From positions 1-64,000 of the forward strand of contig CAYWBW010000006.1 of NCBI GenBank assembly GCA_964456745.1: a stretch of 64,000 nucleotides of DNA. The letters run 5' to 3'. Each line of letters opens with the position of its first letter. Position 1 is the stretch's first letter. The position numbers and the translations under genes are program-made. The stretch comes from CAYWBW01 sp964456745. GTDB taxonomy: Bacteria; Patescibacteriota; Gracilibacteria; GCA-2401425; JAJOLG01. Positions 49,421 through 61,166 of the stretch are shown piece by piece. The notes under the pieces were generated by a model, which was given only the letters and a program-made list of their open reading frames with translations, ran no database searches and was not told the DNA's origin.

Positions 49421-51781
49421 ATGTCAGAACAAAATTGTGAAACGTTAAAAACACTGACTAAAAAATTTAATTACCAATCTGATGTAGTAGAAAACAATAC
49501 TATGCTGGATGAACAAATAATTAGTATTAAAGATTTTTTACAAGAAACTTTTAAAAATGATCGTGATGCATTGATTAAAGCCGTATCTAGTGTGTCATGA
49601 GAAACATGAATTGATGAATTTGAAATTTATTTATGGATATATTGAGAAGATGAAAATTGTGAAACTTGAGGTTTTTTTGACTTAGAAAAAACCTCTGAAG
49701 AAATAGCCCTAAGAAAGTCAATGAAACAGTTTATTGAGCAGTCTTGTGTAACAATAGAAGATAGATGAGTTGTTACTTTTAAGTCTGCAAATATTTCTTT
49801 GAAAGGTCGTGGTTGGTATTTTTCCAGTAATCAATTCTCAGACCGTGCAATAAAGGCTAATACAAATTATGCATTTTGAAATGCTGAAGATTTTGTAATA
49901 ACTCTTAATGCAAAACTAAAAAATTGAAAAATTTTAAGAGTTTTTGTAGCTGATCAGTTATGAGCTCCTTGAATTGATCATATTGAAGAAGAAATTAATG
50001 CCAATGACTTTCATAGCAATAATAACATTGCATGATTTTCGTATGAAAATACTAAAGAACCAGAGATTTCACACAGCAATACTTTAACAGAAGATGTTTG
50101 AAAAGCAAGTCTTGAAAAAAAAATAACAGAAAAATTAAAAATTGTTTTTCCAGAATTTTTTTGAGCAGTATCTAAAAGATTTGTTCAAAACAAGCCAAAT
50201 ATAAAAATTATACCAGTACAAACAAATAAACCAGAGGCTAGTCCTACATCAGAAGAAAATGAATCAGACGATATATCAGCTGTATTAAAAAATGAAGACT
50301 TGGTCGAAGAAGAGATGGAACAAATTGAGGAAAATCTAGAACCTGTTGAAGAAAATGTTGAACAAATTAATGAATACTGGCTTACTTGAACTCCATGACC
50401 TGCTAAATTTGGTAACCGTTATACTTTTTCTCCAACACTCAATTTAAGTGAAGAATCAAATTTTGATACAAATACATTAACTTTCGAATTATTAAGAAAT
50501 CAATCTACCATACCAGCAGAAAATCAAGGATTTCATTTCCATTCTGAAACATGACAATTTACCTTTAATCCAAATTTCCCATGAAAAGAATATGAACTAA
50601 CGATATTAGCTAAAGATGGAAATTGAAATCAAACTGAAGCAACAAAGTTTATTGTCAAAGTTTTAGATAGATTTGATATTGAACAAAATGAATATTTTTT
50701 TCATTGATGGAATGACGAAAAATATTATCAATTACCGAATACAATTGTGCAATCTGATGTTATTAATATCGGACATAGTCGGTGACGAGACAACATGTTT
50801 ATGAGATATGGAAATGCACAAATACCCTTGAATTTAGCTAATAAATCATGAGAAATTATTAGTGATCCTAATATTGAAATATATGCAAGATTATGAGATA
50901 CATGACATTTTAAAAAAATGGATATTTGATCAGATATTGAATGGAGAAGAGAAAATGTGGATTGATCACATGATGTCATACAAATGATAGTAACTTATAA
51001 AACTCCTGATGAATTTACAGAAACAAAAGAGATTTATTATAAATTATGAGATCATTTTGGTGAATTTAAGATACATCCAAAAAATCCAAATACAGAAATC
51101 CTTGATCAAACTATATATGGTGAACAAAATGAATATAGCACATCGGGTTCTTTTGAAATTAAACAAGCCTGAATGTTGAAAATTTGAATAATGAGAGTAA
51201 TAAATTTTGATGATATTATTGTATTAATACAAAGAAATTGAGAAGATTCATTTGAAGAATATCAGGTTAATGCAGATTGGAGGAAAGAAGTCGGTCAGTG
51301 AGATAAAGTTAAACTATCAATTAAAATATGAACATGACGAGAAGGTCGTGGCACTGATCACTGAGCTTTTCTTAATATCTTAGATTTAGAAAATAATAAA
51401 TCTTTGTGATGACTAAATTTTACAATTCACCCATTTGAATCAAATATTGTTTCATGAAAAATTAAGAAATTTGCACAAATTTGAGATAACTATGAAGTAC
51501 ATCTCAGTAAAAACAGACAAGATGATAATTATATTATTGAAAATAATTTCAATTGATTACCTCCATGGATAGAAATACAAGAAACCTATGATGAATATAT
51601 TCTTACATGAATTCCACAATATGAAGATATTTGAATATGGAATTTTACTTTTAACGATGGTGGAAGAAATAATTCAGTAAACACACATAATATCAATTTA
51701 ACTGTTTGATATTTAAATCCAGAAAATGATTGATTTAGCTTTGAACAATTTCCTTTTTACAGTCACCCAATGAATCAATAA
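49421..51781 (+). CDS. Large hypothetical protein with C-terminal cadherin/Ig-like domains
   Basis: 786 residues, with no signal peptide. Residues 1-270 are a mixed alpha/beta region (K-G-R-G-W-Y-F-S-S-N-Q-F-S, V-F-V-A-D-Q-L-G-A-P-G) of no known family. Residues ~275-325 are a Glu/Val/Asn acidic linker. Residues ~330-430 look like a cadherin- or He-PIG-type Ig domain (L-T-F-E-L-L, T-G-Q-F-T-F-N-P-N-F-P-G, Y-E-L-T-I-L-A-K-D-G-N-G-N). A second similar domain near the C-terminus has I-P-Q-Y-E-D-I-G-I-W-N-F-T-F-N-D-G-G. Such domains are normally extracellular, so the missing signal is odd; a non-classical route or an alternative start is possible. Confidence 0.75.
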
Positions 51782-51884
51782 ATTTAGGAATAGTTCATAA
51801 AAGCATGAATAATCAAATTATTCTTTATTTTCTATGAATTGATTTGCATTTTAGTGTGATATATATTACACTAATATTAATTAG

Positions 51885-51977
51885 TATTATAGAAGTCCAA
51901 ACAATATAGTAGATATTAGTGATGTTTATATTATTGGAAGAGCTATTAATTGAGAAGTTGATTTGTGTACACAGTAA
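51885..51977 (+). pseudogene. Possible C-terminal gene remnant
   Basis: In the 288-base gap after the preceding gene, a 30-codon frame without a start codon reads like the end of a surface protein (I-V-D-I-S-D-V-Y-I-I-G-R-A-I-N-G-E-V-D, one TGA Gly) and closes with TAA. A stop lies immediately upstream in frame. It may be a decayed fragment. The rest of the gap shows nothing else. Confidence 0.25.
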
Positions 51978-52069
51978 TCCATATTTTATAGTTATTGGAA
52001 TAATATACTTTCTTAATCCAACCTCCTCCTATATAATTTCAATAGTAACCAATTATAAAAAAACATTAA

Positions 52070-53854
52070 ATGCAAAATAATTGCAAACAATGCTCATCTA
52101 ACTTTGATATTAGTAACAATGATATAGATTTTCTCAACAAACTAAGTCCTATTTTTAATTGAAAAAAATACAATATCCCAACTCCAACTTTATGTCCAAA
52201 TTGTAGACAGCAAAGAAGAATGGCCTGGAGAAACAATAGAACTATTCATAAAAGAAAATGTGATTCAAGCTCTGAAGATATAATCTCAATGTATTCTAGC
52301 GACAAAGCATTTCCTGTTTATAAAAATAGTGAATGGTTTTCTGATAAGTGGAATGCTTTAGACTATTGAAAAGAATTTGATTTTAATAAAACATTTTTTG
52401 AACAATTTTCATCACTAATGCAAGTTGTACCACTACCTGCACTAAGCGTGTTAAATATGGAAAATAGTGAGTTTAACAACAATGCATGACAATTAAAAAA
52501 TTGTTACCTTGTATTTAACGCAGATAGTTCAGAAGATTGTTATTATTGAGATGATGTTTATAGCTGTAAAAGCTGCATAGATGTTTATCAAATTGCGAAT
52601 TGCGAATCTTCTTATCAAATAGTCAACTGTAGCTGATCTTACAACTTATTTTACTGAGAACTTTGCGATAATTGTTCAAACTCATATTTCTTAAAGAATT
52701 GTTCATGATGTAAAAACTGCTTCTCATGTACAAATTTAAGAAATAAACAATATTGTTTTCTAAATGAACAGCTTTCAAAGGAGCAATATGAAAATAGAAT
52801 AAACAATATTGATCTGTGAAAACACTCAGTAATACAAAAATATAAAAAAGAATTTGATAAATTTTGTTTAAAATTTCCAAATAAAAATGTTAACTTAGTA
52901 AATTGTAGTAATGTTATTTGAAACAATGTTTCTAATTCTAATAATTGCTATTATGCTTTTAATTCAAGGAATATTGAAAATTGTAAATATGTAAGTAAAA
53001 TAAAATGATGAGATAACTTACAAGATGTAGATATATTTTGATTAAATTTATCGTTTGCTTATGATTCATCAATAGTATGACAAAGATCAAGAAATATCTG
53101 CTTTACAATAGACAGTTGGGAATGAGTTTCAGATATTTATTACAGCTGGTTTGTTACACATAATTCGAGTAATTGCTTTTGATGCATTGGAATTAAACAT
53201 AAGAAATATTGTATTTTAAATAAACAATATACAAAAGAGCAATATGAAATATTGGTTCCAAGAATTATTGAGCATATGAAAAAAACCCATTCGACAAGCT
53301 CAGAGTTGTCTTGTGGACAAGAATGGTGAGAATTTTTTCCAATTGAAATGTCTCCATTCGCTTATAATGAAACACTTGCTCAAGAATACCATCCGCTGAC
53401 TAAAGAAAAATGCTTAAATACATATTCGAAATTATTATTTGATGATAATACAAACGCATGAACACGATTAACCGCGTTCATGCATAAGGGCTGGAAATGG
53501 AAAGATCAAAAAGACCAAATTCCAGATGTAGAAAAAATTATCCCTGCACAAAGATTGCCAGATAATATAAAAGATACCCCTGATGACATCTTAGCTTGGG
53601 CTATAAAATGTGAAGTATCTGAAAAGCCATATAAAATTACAGCTCAAGAACTTAAATTTTATAGACAACATAATATTCCAATACCTCATTTACACCCTGA
53701 TGAAAGACATTCACAAAGAGTAAAATTAAAAAATTTAGCGAAACTTTATAATAGAAAATGTATGAAATGTGAAAAAGATATTCAAAGTATATACTCTCAA
53801 GATAGAGATGAAATTATATATTGTGAAGAATGTTATTTGGGAGAAGTTTATTAA
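52070..53854 (+). CDS. Cysteine-ladder zinc-ribbon protein, copy 1
   Basis: 594 residues, about 40 Cys, no signal peptide. An N-terminal ribbon (C-K-Q-C ... T-L-C-P-N-C-R-Q-Q-R-R) leads into a Cys-rich central part with closely spaced C-x2-C pairs ending in a conserved box: N-K-Q-Y-C-x-L-N-x-Q-L-S-K-E-Q-Y-E near residue 240, and H-K-K-Y-C-I-L-N-K-Q-Y-T-K-E-Q-Y-E near residue 385. A C-terminal treble-clef-like ribbon follows (R-K-C-M-K-C-E-K-D ... Y-C-E-E-C-Y-L). Two paralogues lie at 61167-62837 and 62910 onward. It probably binds several Zn ions or another metal; the function is unknown. Its stop overlaps the convergent gene's stop. Confidence 0.85.
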
Positions 53855-54825
53855 ATAATATTCAAAACTCACAATAAATAACTTGATAACCTTTTTCCAT
53901 ATTCTTTATTTACTCTAGACTTAAGCTCATGATTTAAATTTCGTATTTCAGATCTTTCCTTATCCAAGGATAATCATTTTGATTTAATAGCATCAAGCGA
54001 AGTATTGAACCAGAGATTTTTATTTTCTCAAGTAATATCTCATTTCTTAAAACCAGGATTTAATTTATCTGGTAAATTCTTCAAAACTTGATTTCCTGAA
54101 TTAATCGCAATTAACAAATCAATCAATTTCATTGAAGCATCATTTAAAGACCTTTTATTGTAAAATAGTTTCTCAAATTCTTCAGCATCAGAATTTATCA
54201 AATTATTAACTCATCAACTCTCTTCAATTACACACATACTTTTTAAAATTCAAACAGTTCTTTTTTTATCTATGTATCACTCAAGGATATTATCATAATT
54301 TCTTAAATTAATTGGCAAAGAATCAAATAAGGCATAAAGAACAACTAATGGATCATTTCTTTTTTCTTTATCAATATTTTTTAGTTTTTTATATGCATGA
54401 TAATAATTTGAAAATCATAGCTTATATTCAGTGTTTCAAGAAAATTTTTGGAAAAAATATTCCATAACTCATAATTTTGTAAAATAAAAAAATGCCTTCA
54501 TTGGATTTTCTAAAAACGCTTTTCTCATTTCTAGAAACACATTTCTGCGATCCTTTTCACTAAAAGCAAAAAGGTTACTAAAAATTTTTTTAGATTCTGT
54601 CCAAGTTACATCATCAATTACAACACTATCTCAATGTTTTATTGCTTGGCGCGCAATTCTCAATACCATCTTTGGCGATGCTGTTATTTTTTCCTCAATT
54701 AATAACCTATTTACCTCTTTATAATCTTGTCTACTTTCTTTAATCTTATCTGAATATTGAGATACTAATACAATGTTTGATTCTAATGACTCAATTTCTT
54801 TTAAATCCCAATCTGTAATTTTGAT
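53851..54825 (-). CDS. Hypothetical alpha-helical protein, start uncertain
   Basis: About 324 residues, predicted almost wholly helical, with no membrane segment. The frame is protein-like back to a TAA at 54826-54828, but it contains no ATG, GTG or TTG before the ATG at 54669. Either translation begins there (272 residues), or a rare ATT/ATC start near 54817-54825 is used. The upstream residues (I-T-D-W-D-L-K-E-I-E-S-L-E) look genuine. No family recognised. It is divergent from the next gene. Confidence 0.65.
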
Positions 54826-54832
54826 TTAATGC

Positions 54833-54860
54833 TTGACAAATATATTTATTCTTATAATAT
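54833..54860 (+). promoter_or_regulatory. Candidate promoter with consensus -35
   Basis: TTGACA (54833-54838) is a perfect -35 box. TAATAT (54855-54860), overlapping TATAAT (54853-54858), lies 16 or 14 bases downstream. The ATG of the following gene is at 54889. Confidence 0.5.
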
Positions 54861-54888
54861 AAGGTACTTATTTATTAAACAATATAGA

Positions 54889-55764
54889 ATGGTATTAAAT
54901 TGAATTGCACAATATCCAGGGTTTGAATTAGAAAGAGATCATCCAGCTCCAACCGTTATTGAATCTTTTATTCAAGATGAGGTAGGCATAGACTGCAAGA
55001 GAAGTGTGGAAAATCCTCAAGAATGGATCAAGACTAGAGAACGATTACTCGAAAAACTTTCCTCTGAAAGCCGAGAATTCATATTTTTATGAGAATGAAA
55101 AAGATATGTAGCATTTAAGATAAATTGATACACAGTAATAGTAAAAATTCTTTTTACAGAAACATTACCAACTGAATTAAGAAAGAAACATAGATGAAAT
55201 CATACAGAGCAATGAGAAGAAATGTCAAAGCAAAGAAGACTATTTTCTTATCACATTGAGGAACATGAAATTGTAAAAAAATGAATGCGAAGACTTGTTC
55301 CAGACACCTTGTTTATAAACTCAAATTTTCCACAAATATGACCAACTTTCAACAAGTTGCAAATTGACCATAATGATACTTTTCTAATAGTACAAGATTA
55401 TATTAAAGATTGAACATCAATAATGAATGCCTGTAAAGATTTTAGAGCTGAAAATACTAATTTCTTAAATGATTTAACACTATTCTTAGAAAAATATGAC
55501 AACATGCGACATATTAAATGAGTAATACCTGAAATTACATCCCTATGATGACAAAATGCCTTAATTTGATTAGATTGAAAACTATCAATTATTGATACAA
55601 ATTCTTTAATAAGGGTGAAAAACAACGATTGAACATTACATCCTAAATATGCTAAACGCTTTAAAGCAAGATGATTAAATACTCCTGATAGCTTAATGAG
55701 TTCTATAGAACAATTAATAAGAAGAGTAGAACAGTGACATTTACCTTGAAATCCACAAGGATAA
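54889..55764 (+). CDS. Hypothetical protein, possibly kinase-like
   Basis: 291 residues, soluble. Features that recall a protein-kinase-like fold are a hinge-like I-V-Q-D-Y-I near residue 170 and L-D-G-K-L-S-I-I-D-T-N near residue 225, similar to the metal-binding region of aminoglycoside-phosphotransferase-like kinases. The usual catalytic H-x-D-x-x-x-x-N is not evident, so this is weak. It is driven by its own promoter. Confidence 0.65.
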
Positions 55765-55779
55765 TTGTAATATTTTATT

Positions 55780-55884
55780 ATGAATTATAAAAATACATCA
55801 AAAGAAAGTACTCAACATCCACAACACAATAGCAATATTGTCTCATGTATTTTTGCATGATTTTTAATCATTAAGAGAAAATAA
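55780..55884 (+). CDS. Possible small peptide gene
   Basis: 34 codons between the preceding gene and a strong terminator. A polar Ser/His/Gln N-terminus is followed by a short hydrophobic stretch with one TGA Gly (C-I-F-A-G-F-L-I-I) and K-R-K at the end. No homologue recognised; it may be chance. Confidence 0.3.
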
Positions 55885-55911
55885 TACAATTAATTTAAAT
55901 CAAAAAATTAT

Positions 55912-55948
55912 AAATTGCTTTCTCAAAAATACGAGAAAGCAATTTTTT
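55912..55948 (+). terminator. Rho-independent terminator
   Basis: AAATTGCTTTCTC (55912-55924) and GAGAAAGCAATTT (55933-55945) are a perfect 13-bp inverted repeat with an 8-base loop, followed by a T run. It ends the transcript of 54889-55884. Confidence 0.88.
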
Positions 55949-56003
55949 ATTAAAAATAAATAACAAAAAATTATTATTAACGAAATATTAAAATATTATA
56001 TTT

Positions 56004-57191
56004 ATGAAACACGTACTAAAAACAAAAGTGATGAGATCCAATCTTAGAAAATTATACATTGGCGCAATTCTTCAGGAAATGATGTTTTTAGCAGTTATTA
56101 TAGTTCCATTTCTTTGAAGTTTTTGATTATCAATGACTGAAATTATTTTTACAGAAACAATATATGCTTTAATCATAGTAATGTTAGAAGTGCCTTCATG
56201 ATATTTTGCAGATATATATTGAAGAAAAATTTCATTAATAATTTGAACCATGTCAACAATTATCTGAATGCTATTTTATACATTTTGAAATGTATTTTTA
56301 ATTTTTAGTATATGAGCTGTATTTTGGTGAATATGAAGAAGTTTTATATCTTGAGCTGATGAAGCATTATTATATGAAACTTTGATACAATTAAAAAAAG
56401 AAAATGAATATAAACGCATTACTGGAAATATTTTTTATTATTGAAGATTAGCTTCTGTACTTGTTGCAATAATTTGATGATTCATGGCATCAAAATCATT
56501 AGTGCTTCCATTTTTTGCATCAATTGTTCCATACACAATATGGCTCATACTCTCTTTTAGCTTAAAAGAAACAAAACATATCAAAAAACAATGATCAGAA
56601 ACATGGAATCATTTTAAAAAAATTTTTAAAGAAAACTTTTTACATAATGCAAAAATAAGACATTTTGTTTTATTTAGCTGAGTTGCATGATTTTTTGCAA
56701 TTGATTTTTGGTTTAAACAAAGATATTTAGAATCTTTATGAGTTCCAATATTATATTTTTGACTAATACTTTGAATAGCACCAATATTTTCATGACTTTG
56801 ATGAAAGTATGCAGAAAAAATTGAAAACACTATTTGACTTAAATATTCCTTACTTCTTATTCCAGCAGTACCATTTGTAATATGGATTATAATGTGAAGC
56901 ACAAAAACACTATTCATCATTCCTTTGATGCTAATACTTCATTTCTTTTGATGACTATATATCCCAATATTTAATGACTTTATACAAAAATTAGTTAGTT
57001 CTGATAGAAGAGCTACCATAATGTCACTCATGAGTTTATTTAGAAGATTAATATTTTTCATTTTTGCACCATTTTTATGATGGATTACAGATATATACTC
57101 AATACAAACGGCTTTTTTATATATAGCTTTAATAGTACTAATTTTTACAATAACAAACATTTATTTTTTAAAAAAATTTAAAATAATCTAA
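56004..57191 (+). CDS. MFS transporter
   Basis: 395 residues with about 12 transmembrane helices. The A-type MFS loop between helices 2 and 3 is present (V-P-S-G-Y-F-A-D-I-Y-G-R-K, two Gly as TGA), as is G-A-D-E-A-L-L-Y-E-T near residue 115, common in drug- and sugar-efflux-like MFS members. The substrate cannot be told. The GNAT gene starts 1 base after its stop, so the two are probably one operon. Confidence 0.9.
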
Positions 57192-57192
57192 T

Positions 57193-58005
57193 ATGATAAA
57201 AATTCTAACAAAAAAAGATCAAAAACTTATTGAAAATTTCGCCTACCAAAAGGAGAAAGAAAACATGTTCATTTTTTGACATTTAAAAAATAAGCAATGT
57301 TTTAAAGTAAATAAATTTTTTGGATATTTCGATAATAATGAATTAATTTGATTAGCAGTATATTTTTGAGAATTCAAAAGTTTAACTATTAATTCCAAAT
57401 CAAACACTATAATTAACAAACTTGTTGACTATGCAATTATTAATGAAAAAATAATAATTAACTATGTTCCTGTGTTTAAAAAATATTGAACTATTATTCT
57501 AAAAAGACTTAAATATCACAAGATTGTTCCTCAAAAATTAATGGATGATGTTGTTCTTATTTTAAAGAAAAAAGATTTTATTGATTTTTCCACTTGATTA
57601 GAAAAAATATGAACAAAAGATGACATTGATAAAATCATTATGATTCAAAGAATGTTGAATAACAATAACCTATCTGCTAATATTACAAATGAAGAAAGAA
57701 AACGAACAAGACCTCAAGATAATTTTATAATAAAAAAGAAATGACAAATTGTTTCAAAATCGACTTTAAGCTGAGTATCAAAAAATTATATTCAAATTAT
57801 CTGAGTAATAACAGATCCAAAACATAGAAAAAAATGATATTGATTGTGAGTAACAAGTTTTCTTTGCAAAAAATATTTTTCAAAATGAATAAAATATGCA
57901 TTATTATTTACAGACAGGTGAAATATCGCTGCTATTTCTATGTATGAAAAAATGTGATTTAAGATTGATAGTAAGTGTTGAGATTATACACTTGCGATTT
58001 TTTAA
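57193..58005 (+). CDS. GNAT-family N-acetyltransferase
   Basis: 270 residues. The C-terminal half carries the acetyl-CoA binding pattern (I-G-V-I-T-D-P-K-H-R-K-K-G-Y-G, the R/Q-x-x-G-x-G/A signature with Gly as TGA) and the late motif A-L-L-F-T-D-R-G-N-x-A-A-x-x-M-Y-E-K-M-G-F. The N-terminal ~140 residues are a less conserved domain. The substrate is unknown. Coupling to the MFS gene suggests the pair modifies and exports, or imports and detoxifies, a common amine-bearing compound (inference). Confidence 0.88.
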
Positions 58006-58080
58006 GAAATTATACTATAAAGGTAAATGTTGACTAAAACCCTTGGTTGAAAATATATGAACTTTATACTTCACTTTCAA

Positions 58081-58102
58081 CACACGGCTTTAGCCGCTTG
58101 TG
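58081..58102. repeat. Short GC-richer hairpin
   Basis: CACACGGC-TTTA-GCCGCTTGTG folds into a hairpin with one bulge between the GNAT and cyclase genes. It could act as a weak terminator (no T run follows) or be one of the GC-richer palindromic repeats also seen at 27895 and 62873. Confidence 0.4.
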
Positions 58103-58179
58103 AGGCAATTACTTAAACAATACTTGACTTTTCTATTAATTATAGTAACTTATTTTACCTAAATAATTTCTATATAAAT

Positions 58180-59640
58180 ATGGTCAAAAAAGAAGCATTG
58201 CCCATGCCAATAAACACTATTGCCTCAAAAGAATCAGTAGTATCAAATGTTATATTAGCAATCTCTAATGCACTTTATGAAGCAATTTATAAAAAACTTG
58301 GATCAACCGTTATTACTCCACTTGGTGCTACAACTATATTTGAAATATGGTGTCGAGTTATGGCAAATGAGTCATTAGGAATAAAAAAATTTATACTATT
58401 CACACTGGCTGGCTCAATAGCTGCATCAATTAATAATATCATTAAACACATCGACCACTCAAACAGTCCTTATCGAAACAATCCAAATCCTGTTTGAGTA
58501 ATTAAAGATGATAAAATTACTTCTAGCAATCCAGCATTGTCAAAAATAATTAAGGAATTAAATTTAAAAATTTGAGATAATATTTCAAATACTATTTTTG
58601 AAGCAATTTCAGAGCAAGCACTAGATAACAACTCTGGCAGTATCGATTGCAAGGCTTGACGCTACTCATATATTTTTAATTTTAAAAAATCTCCTGGGTT
58701 AATTTTGAAATGATATCTTAAGAAATATAAATATATACCAAAATATTTAATAAATAAATTAGCTTGAGCAATTAACATATATTGAACAGATATTAGTGAT
58801 AAAATTAAACTTATTGAAACACTTTCAAAATTCGTATCCCCTTCAGTCTTACAAGCCATAAAGAACTGAACATTTAAAGAACAATTTGTCAAAACACAGG
58901 CAACTACTCTATTTTCAGATATAAGATGATTTACCAATCTAAGTGAAAAGGTAGATTGAACAAAAATGATGCAATTTCTTACTGTATATTTTGCATTAGT
59001 GACCAAAATTGTTTATGACCACTGATGACATATTGATAAATTTAATTGAGATTGAGCTATGATAGTATTTCCTGAAAAATGATGATCAGAAAGTGCTATA
59101 CGTGCCAGTATAGAAATAAACAAAATGGTTGAAGAGTATCAAGAAGAATTTCAAATATTATTATGACTTGATGATAATCAATATAACGGTATCAAAATAT
59201 GAATCTGATTAAACACATGAGAGGTTAACATGTGACCAATTTGATGACTATTTAAAGATATTACAGTACTATGATCTTCTGTAAATGAAGCAGCAAGAAT
59301 TGAACCATTAACCAAAATCACATGATTCCCATTGCTAATTTCAGATAAAACACTTAATTCATTGTCAGATACATTTAAATCATCATTAAATTTAATATAT
59401 CTATGAAGACATAAAGGTAAATGAGTCTCAAAGCCATTGACGCTTTACGGTATTTCAGATACATTAACAGATGATAGAAAAAAATTGTGGAATAACATTT
59501 TAAATACTTTTAACAAATGAATTAGATTTATGGAATCTTCAAATTTTAAATTTGCATTAGTGTATTTTAATAAAATCAGCACTTATAATGAACCTTGTAT
59601 AAATTTACTTATTAAATTTTGTAAATCTAAAATCAAATAG
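58180..59640 (+). CDS. Class III adenylate/guanylate cyclase
   Basis: 486 residues. The C-terminal half is a class III nucleotidyl cyclase domain: T-L-F-S-D-I-R-G-F-T with metal-binding Asp247, K-F-N-G-D-G-A-M with Asp291 (44 residues apart, as in canonical cyclases), I-G-I-G-L-N-T-G, and D-I-T-V-L-G-S-S-V-N-E-A-A-R-I-E, including the Asn and Arg of the catalytic site. Metal and transition-state residues are therefore present, so it should be active. The N-terminal ~190 residues, with a weakly hydrophobic helix near 70-90, match no sensor domain I know. ATP versus GTP preference is not decided. No cyclic-nucleotide effector is visible nearby. Confidence 0.9.
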
Positions 59641-59681
59641 GTATACTATTAAATGTTAAATAGATCTTTATAATTGGTCAT

Positions 59682-60593
59682 ATGGATGATTTTAAAAAAT
59701 GATATTTTTTCACTCTTTTAACAGTAATATTTTCATCAATAACATATATCTTCCTGGACATCGCGTTTAGTAATTACTGAGAAATAGATGCATGACTTTG
59801 ATTATTTTATTGAATGCTATGATCTATTATCTTATCTGCTCCATTTTTTTTATTTTCAAAAAATAATATTTACAAAATAAGGTCAACAACTAAAAATCAT
59901 TGAAAAGTATTGCTATTTATTTGACTTACAACAGCCATATTCGGACTCATGTGGGCTATGGCAATTAAGGACTGATGATCATGACCAGTATGACTCTTAA
60001 GTAAAGTAGATGTTATATTCACTTTTTTACTCTGAGTATTATTATTAAATGAAAAAGTAAATTACAAAGAAATAATTTGATTAATTATTGCTATCATCTG
60101 ATTTTGATTTATTGCATTTCTTAAATGAGAAATAAGTTTATTTGCAGTATTTCTAATTGTTGGTTGAAAATTTATATTTTCTTTTCAAAGCTTTGTAACA
60201 AAAAAATACGCACAGTGATTAAATTGATTTTCATTTGCTTATATTAGAATGATACTTTCTTGTTTATTTCTATTTCCACTTATCTTATTTCAATGAAAAT
60301 TTAGCCCAATACCAATTCCAGCTCTTATTTTCTTAATCATATCACAAGTATGTTGATCATTTATTTGAAAAATTTATTATTTTGAAGCACATAACTATTT
60401 GGATATTTCAAAACTCAATACCGCACTACTCCTAACCCCCGTTGTTGTTTTGATTTTAGCATATTTTATTTTTTGAGACCAAGTATCAATACAAAAATTT
60501 ACATGAGCAGTTTTAATTATTTTATGACTTTTTATATTTATAAGTAATAGATTTCTTAGTAAACGACTTGAAAAATATAGGGAGACTGTTTAA
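59682..60593 (+). CDS. EamA/DMT-family transporter, full length
   Basis: 303 residues with ten transmembrane helices in two EamA repeats (residues ~5-135 and ~150-295), the standard drug/metabolite transporter layout. M-W-A-M-A-I-K-D-G near residue 88 and a short basic tail are visible. Substrate unknown. It starts 41 bases after the cyclase and precedes a half-length relative. Confidence 0.82.
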
Positions 60594-60605
60594 TGAAATA
60601 AAATT

Positions 60606-61139
60606 ATGACTATGCTTACAAATAAGTTCTTAAACTCACCATTATGAAATGTAAGTTTATTTTCACTCTTTTGGGCATTTGAAGTATTTTTCAGCAAACT
60701 AGCTTTTATATCATGAGCAAATCCTATTGCCTTTGTTTTTCAATCCTGATTTGTTTCTTTAATTATTATGATGATATTCATACTCCCAAACAAAATTCAT
60801 GAACTAAAAAACTTAAAATTTAAAATCATAAAATGGATTCTCATTGCTAATGCAATTCAATTTTCAATATGAATATGACTAAATCATATCTGACTTGCTT
60901 TTACATCTGCAATAAATGCATGATTTTTAATCAAATCACCTTTAATTACAACACCATTGCTTGCTTGGCTAATCCTTAATGAAAAAATAAACTACTCAAA
61001 AATAATTACAATAATACTAACATTATTTTGAATATTTCTTATAACTACTAAATGAAAGCTTATTAATCCACAAATATGAGATATATTTATAATACTTGCT
61101 TGAATATCAACATATTATCTCAAAATTGATGAGCATTAA
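60606..61139 (+). CDS. EamA/DMT-family transporter, truncated after first repeat
   Basis: 177 residues. One complete EamA repeat (N-P-I-A-F-V-F-Q, T-S-A-I-N-A-G-F-L-I near 100, P-L-L-A-W-L-I-L-N-E-K) is followed by the first helix of a second repeat (G-D-I-F-I-I-L-A-G-I-S-T-Y-Y), which ends abruptly in K-I-D-E-H and TAA. Full members have ~290-300 residues. Only 27 bases separate the stop from the convergent Cys-ladder gene, so the 3' half was probably lost when that cluster arrived; a functional half-size protein pairing with its neighbour is also possible. Confidence 0.75.
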
Positions 61140-61166
61140 TTAAATCAAATATCAGAAAACAAATAT

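Noticed and set aside
58124..58146. TTGACT...TATAGT as a promoter of the cyclase gene
   Set aside because: The boxes are only 11 bases apart, too close for sigma-70.
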